The position numbers and the translations under genes were made by a program. The notes under the pieces are model-generated. The model was given only the letters and a program-made list of their open reading frames with translations, had not been told where the DNA came from and ran no database searches. Below are positions 56,046 to 64,000 of a stretch of 64,000 bases of DNA, piece by piece. The stretch comes from Argyresthia goedartella (Eukaryota; Arthropoda; Insecta; Lepidoptera; Argyresthiidae), in the NCBI GenBank assembly GCA_949825045.1, contig OX463829.1, forward strand, positions 30,505,715 to 30,569,714, written 5' to 3'. How positions within the stretch are numbered: the first letter of the stretch is position 1; every line of letters begins with the position of its first letter.

Positions 56046-56539
56046 AAAATCGGAACCATTATATAGGGTCACTCGTCTTTCCGTCGCAATGTGTGTAAAA
56101 GTATATGTTTGTGTGTATTAGTACATGTGTAAAAGTCGTGTGTCGTTTATGGGTCGGTTTGTTTAGCTTGTAGGTACCTATACATACCTACATATTTAAG
56201 CAAAATTAAAAGAGTAAGCCAGTGCACTTTAGATCTTAGTTTTTATTTTTTAAGTTTACTTATTTAGTTTATGTTGAAAATAAATTCAGTTCTCCATTGG
56301 CCGCTTTGAGTATCTCTCGGCTCCTCTCATATTAGCCACACCATCATACACGCACGCACGTAGGGGTCTACAGGCCACGAGCGGCGATGTTGTTCTCAAA
56401 CAGACCCTGTTAGATCAATGTCAAGCTCAAGATGTATGATGTGATGAGATTACACGGGTCCGGTCCGTTTAAACATATGTGCCATCGATTATCCTAGAAT
56501 AGAGCGAGAAAGCCCTAACTGAGTGAATGTTTCTGGCAG
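56046..56539. other. End of Akt intron 6
   Basis: Intronic sequence up to the exon 7 acceptor. Nothing recognised. Confidence 0.5.
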
Positions 56540-56704
56540 GTGCGCTTCCCGAAGTCGCTGTCGGCGGCGGCGCGGCACCTGCTGGCGGGACTGCTCACGA
56601 AGGCTCCGGCAGCGCGGCTCGGTGGCGGTGCGGGTGATGCACAGGACGTGATGCATCACCCCTTCTTCAGCTCCATCAACTGGAGCGACCTCGTCGCCAA
56701 GAAG
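56540..56704 (+). CDS. Akt coding exon 7: end of kinase domain
   Basis: Residues 382-436 between acceptor TTTCTGGCAG and donor AAG|GTGCGC (56705), phase 0, 165 nt. It starts VRFPKSLSAAARHLLAGLLT, continues with the RLGGG motif, and ends with MHHPFFSSINWSDLVAKK. This matches the end of the Akt catalytic domain. The remaining AGC C-terminal tail with the turn motif and hydrophobic motif is expected in one or more exons beyond 57 kb; none was found before 64000, so the gene is partial here. Confidence 0.95.
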
Positions 56705-56904
56705 GTGCGCCACACACATCTATTTGAACCATCATTATTTTTCTAGTCGGTCCTTCGTGAACTCCACCAGTATTCACGTTGTGAGAATAATAATATAAAT
56801 GCCTTTTGCATAGTTGTGGTGAAGGAAAAGTATGAATATTTCATATTTATTTATTTATTCGTAAATAGGTATACTTACTGTATGGCTATTTACGAATAAA
56901 CTGA

Positions 56905-57365
56905 CTGACTGACTGCTACATAATGAAGGGTATTGAAAATCGAGACTGGGTTTATGAAACGAGCTGAAGGCGAGTTTCATAATAATATCACTCGAGAATT
57001 TTAATGCCTAATTATGTACAGTTACATACACTTGTTTATCTGCACACATATCGTAAGCTCTCTTTGATGTGTTCAGGAACCGCATGTTCGATCGGCATCG
57101 TGGCATTGATCATTGCTCTGCAGTTGTTTAGCTTGTTCAGTAGTACCAACTTCATAGACAAACTAGGGGCGGCACGCAGGCGGGCGTCGGCGTTCGAAAT
57201 TTGAATGTCATAATATGACAAATTTTGGTACATTATGGTCATACATAATTTATCAAAATTCAGATAAGAAATGAGTTTTTACCAAGAAGTTTATCATTAT
57301 GCTGGTCGTAACATGCGGTTTTTGGACACAGTAAAGAGGGTTTATGATACGTATGTAGATAAAAT
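56905..57365 (+). repeat. Repeat family A, single copy
   Basis: Contains ATGAAACGAGCTGAAGGCGA, TTTTAATGCCTAATTATGTA, AGCTCTCTTTGATGTGTTCA, GGCGTTCGAAATTTGAATGT, GAGTTTTTACCAAGAAGTTT and AGTAAAGAGGGTTTATGATA in the same order as the intron 2 array. It lies about 200 bp after Akt exon 7. Confidence 0.75.
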
Positions 57366-57579
57366 ATTTTATATAAATATTTACACATATTGATATTCTA
57401 CCTGATCTTATTTATCTAAGTTTCCTTTCTTGTTCTTCTAGTGACGATGATTTTTAAGTGCGGAAAGCAATGACTACACTATAGAGGAACCCTTAGCAGT
57501 CAAAATTAAGACTGTCTTTGGTGGTGTGGAGGAAAATCTAAACATCACAAATCTAAAAAACACAAAGCATTCATTGCAG

Positions 57580-58140
57580 CTATCCTGACCTGCTCGAGGC
57601 TTTTAGTGACCAAGGCGTGGACGGCATTCTTGTCTCCGAGACGTTCCTCAACCACTAGTCAATACTCCGAGTCTGCTGAACACCTCTTTTCGAAATTGTT
57701 CTTCACCACAACGAGGTCCTCCTCGGTGTTCTTTAAAGTCCTTCTCTTAACATCGATTACTTCGAATCTTAAACACAATCCACGGTCTGCCCGACTCAAG
57801 TCCATGGTCGACTCCTTTAATCTGCACATTCTGCCGCTTGATGCCACCCATTCCCAACCTCGTTGCCCTCCCTCGCTTCTCGACATTATGATCATTTTCA
57901 GTTTGGACAAGGTCGCAATACACGGTCAGCTAAATTCTCCTTTCTCTTATCATGAACTCATTTATCTTTCTTCTGACTAAGAACGCTTGGTGTAGTGAAG
58001 TCCCGGGACCTACATGCTTGTAATGTAGAACTCAACGGTCTCAACCAGGTTCTTTCTGCCCCGCCTGTTGCGACGGATCCCACTGTCAAACAAGCCACGC
58101 TTCAGTGCCTGCGCTGCAGTCCTTACCCGACACCACACCA
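57580..58140 (+). pseudogene. LINE endonuclease fragment, plus strand
   Basis: Reads FSDQGVDGILVSETFLN near 57600 (the SETFL endonuclease motif), then in another frame VDSFNLHILPLDATHSQPRC, LLDIMII, LDKVAIHGQL and PFSYHELIYLSSD at about 57800-57980. This is the end of an APE endonuclease domain, where the SYHDLI block replaces the SDH motif. Frames change repeatedly. No RT follows, so it is a truncated dead copy. The LINE clade was not determined. Confidence 0.6.
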
Positions 58141-58144
58141 TTAA

Positions 58145-60303
58145 ACTTGAGTAATGCTGCTGCTCTGTTAAGGAGTATGTTCGTTTTAAATTATAAATTG
58201 CTCGAAAAGCTCTTTTCTGTCAAATAAAACTAGTTTGAATATCCGCTGCTTTCCCCCAAAACAAGATACCATATGATATGACACTATGAAAGTAACTAAA
58301 ATATACTAGCGTAGATGTAGCTACATCCGTGCTTTGTCTGATGTTCCTAACAGCGTAAGCCGCAGAACTTAATTTACCAGCTAATTTATCTATGTGGGGT
58401 CCCCACTGCAATTTGCTATCAATGGTTATACCAAGAAACTCTGTATAATTTACTAATTCTATCGCGCTGTCGTCTAACACTAAACTGGTCTCAATTTGCC
58501 TGACATTTGGAAGGGAGAATTTGATACACTTTGTTTTACCAGCGTTTAACAATACATTATTAACTATGAACCAATTCAATGTTAAAGACAATACACCATT
58601 AACATCGTCAAAATCTCCTTTTGTCTTTCAATTTTGAAGACCATTGAAGTATCATCAGCAAACAACATTATGCCAGTTAATTTCTCCACCATGAAAGGCA
58701 GATATACCGTTATTGTTTGGCGTGCAGTAGTTTTGTGCGGTTGAAGTGTGAAAGCATTTGATTGAGTATAATCTTTTCAAATATTTTACTTAGTTTTGGA
58801 AGAACAGATATTGGTCTGAAATTTGAAGGATCACCCTTATCTCCCATGAAGAGAGGTATCAGTTAACTGTGTTACATGAGGTCTGGGAAAGCCCCATCGT
58901 CAACACATTTATTGAATATATAAGCTAAGTGTGGGGCTATAACTAGACTTACTGAACCAATGACTTTGACTGATATAACCCACAGGTCTTTAGCATTTTT
59001 TAATTTAAGTAATCTAAACGTTTTGACAATGTCCTGGGGATATACATGATGAAATTTTAAATATACCTTACTGAAGCTAGTGTTATCTTTTAATAAAATC
59101 TCTGCTTCATATGGAGATGAATTTAGGCGATCTGTTGTGAGTAAGGGTACATTGGTGAAAAATGTTTCAAAAGCTCGAGCTACCTCGGCGTTGGATTCAA
59201 CAACATCATCACCTATCTTTAGGCAGAAATCATTGTCCCTTGGTATAACTTTACCAGTTTCACGGTTTATTATTTGCCAAACTGTTTTCATTCTATTATT
59301 ATGTATTTTTCTATTAATGTGTAAAGCTTTTGCAGTTCTTCAAACCAACTTGAAAGTTTTGGAATATTTTTTAACATAGTCATGAAATTTTCGATCAAAG
59401 TTATAGGTTTTTTTCATAAAGGTCATACAAGATAACTCTACTTTTACGAATTCCAAACATTGCCCAGCAATTAAATTTAGATTTACCGTTGCAGTCACTG
59501 ACTTTCTTGAGTTTCAAAACTTTATTGAATTCTGTTTGAATAATTTTGATGAAGTCTGAGTAGATTTTGTTTGGGTTCTGTTCATTAAAATCCGGTGCTG
59601 GCAAATTTATATCTAAGTTTTTCGTATATGTCTCTAGTCTAGGGGATGTAATAGGCCTATAAAATGATGGACCAGTCTCATCCTTACAAGCAATTGGGAA
59701 TTAAACTATTTGACCACTGTGATCAGAGGGTAAGCAGTTAAATACATCTTTACTTGAGAAAAGAAGTCACAAAAAACGTTATCTAAGCAAGTTTGGCTGG
59801 TTAAGTGTAAATCTAGTCGGCTCTAGAAATACATGACATAAATTAAACGATTTGTATAAAGTTATGAATCGTTGCTTCATTGTTGTTCCTACAAGCTAAT
59901 CTAGATTAAGATCGCCACAAATAATTAAATTTTTTCTGTTATTACTATGTAAGTTTAGTGAGGGCTTCCTCTATAAACTTCTCAAATATTTTGAAATTGC
60001 CATGGCCTTTTTCATCTCTCGGAGGCCTGTATACACAAACAATAATATGGCCATCTAACTCAACACAGGATACCTCTATATGTCTTTCTACAGTAAGTGC
60101 AAGAATATCTTTCCGTTGTTTCACCTTAATATTATTTTTTACTTAGATTAAAGAACCACCTCTATCAGCAGTCTTTCTATCGTAACAACTGACAATTTTT
60201 TAATTATGTATGTTAAAAGACATTATAAATTTCCTTTAACCAGTGTTCTGTAACACAAATAACATCGATGTCAGAATTTTTTAGAAATAATTCTAATACA
60301 AGG
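58145..60303 (-). pseudogene. Decayed Jockey-type LINE, minus strand
   Basis: Right to left: endonuclease pieces ICVTEHWLKE (about 60255) and GHIIVCVYRPP (about 60030), linker MKTVWQIINRETGK (59291) and VPLLTTDRLNSSPYE, RT pieces FRPISVLPKLSKIFEK (about 58810) and LFADDTSMVFK (about 58630), then thumb LGITIDSKLQWGPHI and SVISYGILFWG, and the tail QKRAFRAIYNL (about 58190). Deletions remove part of the RT fingers/palm, and stops are frequent. The 5' part is cut by a BEL LTR at 60304. Confidence 0.75.
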
Positions 60304-60533
60304 TGTATGGGCCACACTGAGGATAGTTGGCTCGTACACCCGAAGTAGTTGAGGATTATTTTGGTAGTTAAAGATGAGCACCAAGTAGACACGAGTAGTT
60401 TATTTTGTTGTTAATTGGTAACTAAATAAAACTATGTACAATGAGGTATAACATAAACTATGAAATGCAATCTAAGATATAAAAAGTAGGTGAATGACGC
60501 GCACGGAATATGCACGCGTTGCTAGACCTTACA
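60304..60533 (-). repeat. Probable 3' LTR of second BEL element
   Basis: Plus-strand TGTATGGGCC to CCTTACA, 230 bp. Edges are inferred from the TG/CA ends and the sharp end of LINE similarity at 60303. No partner LTR is in the window, so the right edge is uncertain. Confidence 0.5.
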
Positions 60534-60678
60534 TGCTGCCAAGGACAAGAAAATCTAACAATTATACAAGTTAAAAGTTAAGTTAAATATCAAAATATAA
60601 AATAAAAGTAAAACTTAAATATTTCATCTTAAATATTTGATACTGTCACTATCACTATCTTCGTTCAGAGCAGACCGT

Positions 60679-62360
60679 TCAAGTTGAATCCTTTTCTCTC
60701 CATCCGGTGTGGCTGGGCTGCCTCCGAATTTTGTGTGGTGATCTCATGAAGTTCCATTCCCAGATTTTCAGGACTTGGCTGCTGCGTGGCGTTGACGCCC
60801 CTGGTCTTTTGCAGTACCTTTTTATTAGTAGGTACAGTGTAGTGATCGTTACAATTACAGTCAGTAATGACGTTATTGAATAGTGATAAACGTCATGAAC
60901 CGAAAGATGTGCTGGAAGTTGTTCCTGTTTCTTCTGAATAATAAGTTTTCGATTTATTCTGGCAATTTCTTCAGAAGTATTTGTCTGTACGTTCAAGTTG
61001 ATGTTTTTAATGCTGACATTCACCATTTCGTTGATAGGCGAGTTCATCATGGGAACTGAAATGTCACTTTCCATCTGTATGTTATTGCCGAACACATTGA
61101 AGGAATTGCTTCTTCCTTCTGCAGTATGCATCCTTGATCCTTGACTGAGGACAAGCTGCCCGATGCCTGTTACCGCTGTGCTAGACATTTTGTCGTCGCA
61201 AATGATACGTAGTAGGCACGAACTGCAACAGACGTAAAGCCATACGTTCGGCTTATGTAACTTAATCCAGTTGACTTTGCATCGCGCTTTCTGAGTGTCG
61301 CACGGCAAGGTCGTTTGTTGACTGAAGATTTTTGCTTCGCAAGGCGCATTTCCGTCGTGTAACTTGTAAACAGGGTGATACGCGTTGCATAGGTAAACAT
61401 CGCCGTTTGTACGATACATTGCCGTATATCTTCTTCTCCGATTTGGACATACGTGTTTTTTCTAAAGTTGATGGCGAATATCCTGATGATATTTCTACCA
61501 TTCTGGTCTTCGATTCTCGTTTGATTGGCAGTGGTAACACTCGATATATCATGTAGTTATCTTCACTCGTAAGCAGAATGTGTAGCTCGAAAAGCAAGTA
61601 GTTTTCCGTAATACGAGCCTTTACGTAAAGTAATTTGTATAGTTCTGGGATATCTTCCTGAATATTCTTGACCGGAAGTGATAGTCGACTGGGCATTCCT
61701 CCAGATATCACATAGAGTTGCTCGATAAGTTGTTTCGGAGTGAACAGACGCATGGGGCACCTCGGCCCCTTGTGAATGTCGGCCAGCGAGTTTACTAGCA
61801 TATCTTGAGTTCTTCTTAAGTAAGTAATCTTGAGTTCTTCGATATAATCAAGCTTGCGGTGATCGAGGCTGCGTTGAGATTGTTCAACGTAGCATATGAA
61901 ACTGATTATTCATAAACTTATCATTCTTCTTTATAATACTGTTTTCCGCTTCAATGATCGTAGTTTGGTTTTTCATTAAGTCCAGGACGTATTTTTCGTT
62001 ACTTTCAATTATCTCTATATCTTTCTGGTACTTGATAGCAAATTCTTCGTCCAGTGTCCCAAATAGAGATCGGGCAATGTTCCCGATTCCGTTAAAATAA
62101 CCACGTTTTTTCCTTGACAAATGCTGATGAAGTAGAAGTGCATTGTACTCGATCAGTTGATGAACTTGGTGTTGTAGTTGATTTATCGTCAGCTCGCACA
62201 GAGTTGTGTCGAGCCTACTGCAATCCTCCTCCATTATCCTCAAGAAGTTGCATAAGTTTTCCGTTCCTTTCCAATACGACGTTAAGTTGTAGTAGACCAG
62301 TAGTGTCCACTCATCGTGTATAAGATGTAGTTTTCCAATTTCATCGTAGTAAATCGGATG
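60679..62360 (-). pseudogene. Envelope-like gene of second BEL element
   Basis: Frames 62243-61884, 61801-61262 and 61419-60679 cover one protein related to the first element's env. They show a furin-type basic site followed by the same Gly-rich hydrophobic start, a Cys-bearing ectodomain, one transmembrane segment (LLTVIVTITTLYLLI) and a basic tail. It is broken by at least two frameshifts (about 61830-61890 and 61400) and by stops upstream of 62243. Divergence from the first env is substantial, so this is a distinct lineage of the same family. Confidence 0.7.
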
Positions 62361-62519
62361 TTGGTTGGTTATCGTGGTACTTGTGTGGCTTGTTTTCCCG
62401 TTAGGAGGCTCATAAATATGGTCAGCGCTAGGGTGACCAAATAGCAGGTTGGTTTTCTTCTTACTCGTTTTAGTCTTGGTTGGTTCTGGATATTAGTTTT
62501 AACATGTTCAATATTCTAG

Positions 62520-63841
62520 TTAGCAGGGAGTGGAGCCAGTTTCGTTATTGGACGTTTGAGTGTTCCTCCCTTCGTTTTTATCGTTGCTACCCGTACGTAG
62601 CCGTCGTCTCCAGGGTGTAGTTGAAGCACTTTGCCTAATGCCCATTTTCCCGGAGGCAAGTTAATTCTCCTTGACCAGGACGAGTTCTCCTTCTTCTAAG
62701 TTTTTTCTCGATCGCTGCCATTTGCTGCGCACTTGAAGTTGATGTAAATATTCACTGGACCATCGTTTCCAGAAGTGTTGTTGCATGAGTTCAGTTTGTT
62801 TCCTGAGGTCCTGTGCTCGATTTTCGTTAATTTCTGCTTGTGGCAACAGCATCGTTGGGCCTCCAGTTATGAAGTGGCCTGGCGTTAAGTACTCCAAGTC
62901 GTCTATGCTTACCGTGAGGGGGCACAGTGGTCTGGAATTCATAAACGCTTCTATCTGCGCCAACAAGGTTGAAAACTGCTCGTACGTCAGTTTTTGTTCT
63001 CCCAAAACACTTTTAAGATGGTACTTTATCGATTTCACAGCTGCTTCCCACAGTCCTCCTGCAGTCGGCCAGATTGGCGCGTTGAAATGCCACTCAATTT
63101 GTAGTTCGCTGATTCCATCGAAGAACTCCTCAGACATCATAGTTTTGAATTGTTGAAATGTAGTATCCTGGATCCTCCCCGAAGGTTAGTCCTGTTATCC
63201 GAGAAAACATGTTTCGGGGTCCCTCTTTTCGCGCACATCCTCTTGAGGGCTGCCAGGAACATTTCTGTGCTGAGATCAGATACAAGCTCAATATGGACCG
63301 CTTTTGTTGCCATGCAAATGAAAATACAAATATATCCTTTGCATGTTTTCACTCCTCTCCCCCCCTTGTTTATTTTCACATCCACGAAACGGGTTATCAA
63401 CCCCGGTGTTATTAAAGGGCCTGGATGGCGTGACTCGTGATTGAGGTAGGGGTCAACCATTATCTGTTCGTTTCTATGGGGCTTATATCTATGACATCTC
63501 ACACATTTAGTTAAATACTTTTTCACCGCTCGATTGCCGTTAATCATCCAATACTTCTGTCTCGTTTGGGCAAGTTTTAGACGAGCTCCTCCGTGTAGAG
63601 TTTGTTTGTGGGCGTGGTCGATTATCAGCTGCGTTAGTTTTCCTGCGTTGGGGATCACCGCAGGATGCTTCGCTTCATCTGGTAACGCTGAGTTTTGTAA
63701 TCGCCCTCCAACTCGTGGTATCCCTTTTTCATCAATGTAGGGTTTTAGGTTCAACAGAACATTCTTCGACCTGACTCTTCCACTTTCTTCCAGATCTTCA
63801 ACCTCCTCGTTGAAATATTGACTGTTCAGGCTTCTCAGCAC
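62520..63841 (-). pseudogene. Integrase of second BEL element
   Basis: Frame 63841-63137 has the zinc module (HKQTLHGG, CVRCHRYK) and FICMATKAVHIELVSD, but the region around the first catalytic Asp is altered by frame changes and the second motif reads SDNRTNL instead of SDNGTNF. Frame 63140-62661 carries GLWEAAVK with the catalytic Glu, MNSRPLCPL, YLTPGHFITG and HFWKRWSSEYL. GKWALGK and GGTLKRPITKLAPLP follow after another break to about 62520. It cannot make an active enzyme. Confidence 0.78.
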
Positions 63842-63842
63842 C

Positions 63843-64000
63843 TAATGACCTCGTAGGGGCCCATCAGCTACGAGGTAGCGTAACGATCAGTTGCCAAGAA
63901 GTGTGAACGTCGGCGGTTCACCGAGCTGAAGTTAATTGGGGTCGATCTAACCTGGTCTGTGCTTCGGTCCCGTCAACCTCCTGTCTCTCTGCAAGGCCCG
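63843..64000. other. Unassigned sequence at the window end
   Basis: More GC-rich than its neighbours and without BEL coding similarity. It lies beyond the point where integrase similarity stops. It could be another element or host sequence; the stretch is too short to tell. Confidence 0.4.

Larger units (their letters stand above)
60304..63842 (-). mobile_element. Second, more decayed BEL/Pao element with env-like gene
   Basis: Minus-strand 3' part of a BEL element: LTR at the left, then env-like and integrase genes to the right, the same order as the first element. The LTR start TGTATGGGCC is shared with the first element's LTR, but the rest differs. The coding match to the first element stops at about 63842, upstream of the integrase zinc module, and the last 158 bp are unrelated. 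RT and gag are therefore missing or beyond a rearrangement. It is inserted in the Jockey-type LINE. Confidence 0.75.

Overview
The window looks like insect nuclear DNA, most likely from a lepidopteran. This is inferred from its AT-rich base composition, intron-split coding sequence, an insect-type Akt kinase gene, and a dense, nested load of transposable elements of kinds common in moths and butterflies (maT and rosa-like mariners, BEL/Pao elements with an env-like gene, RTE/CR1/Jockey/I-type LINEs, and a short interspersed repeat carrying GTTCCGTAC ends). The species cannot be named from the sequence. The only clear host gene is Akt (RAC/protein kinase B) on the + strand. Seven coding exons lie at 26147-26466, 31986-32151, 39105-39302, 39876-40130, 40433-40498, 41445-41582 and 56540-56704. 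Together they give 436 in-frame codons: PH domain, linker and nearly the whole kinase domain. The C-terminal tail with the hydrophobic motif is not in the window.

Region 1-26 kb, upstream of Akt, is a transposon cluster. An old RTE-type LINE (362-794, resuming at 6504-6835) was split by a nearly complete I-superfamily LINE (795-6503) that made a 14-bp target-site duplication. Its ORF1 is open; its ORF2 stays in one frame but has three in-frame stops. A second RTE remnant follows on the minus strand (7045-7790), then a long hairpin repeat (9062-9708) and a long CR1/Jockey-type LINE on the minus strand (10262 to about 15.5 kb) with both ORFs open. Next come an apparently intact DD41D (rosa-like) mariner (15731-17034), a pogo/Tigger-like element with a Tudor-like C-terminal region and one frameshift (17061-20778), another RTE scrap, a fragment of an 'ALTG'/Cys-rich element-associated protein (22770-23225), and an apparently intact DD37D maT mariner (23253-24561).

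Region 26-57 kb is Akt. Intron 1 holds a 3.6-kb block bounded by about 450-bp inverted repeats with a decayed LINE inside, a palindromic MITE and a tRNA-derived SINE. Intron 2 holds a tandem triplet of the hairpin-family repeat and a 34-bp minisatellite of about 22 units close to exon 3. Intron 3 begins with GC rather than GT. Intron 6 (about 15 kb) starts with a (TCAC)n microsatellite and contains a BEL/Pao retroelement on the minus strand (42153-55298). This element has gag, protease, RT/RNase H, integrase and an envelope-like gene, all broken by stops and frameshifts. A 5.3-kb stretch of the element, its 5' LTR and 445 bp of flank is duplicated in tandem (45139-50429 and 50430-55743), and both copies carry the same breaks.

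Region 57-64 kb, in the last open intron or downstream, carries a further copy of the hairpin-family repeat, a + strand LINE endonuclease scrap, a decayed minus-strand Jockey-type LINE (58145-60303), and inserted in it a second, more decayed BEL/Pao element with LTR, env-like gene and integrase (60304 to about 63842). Nothing in the window suggests that the elements work with Akt; they appear to be passengers in its introns and flanks.
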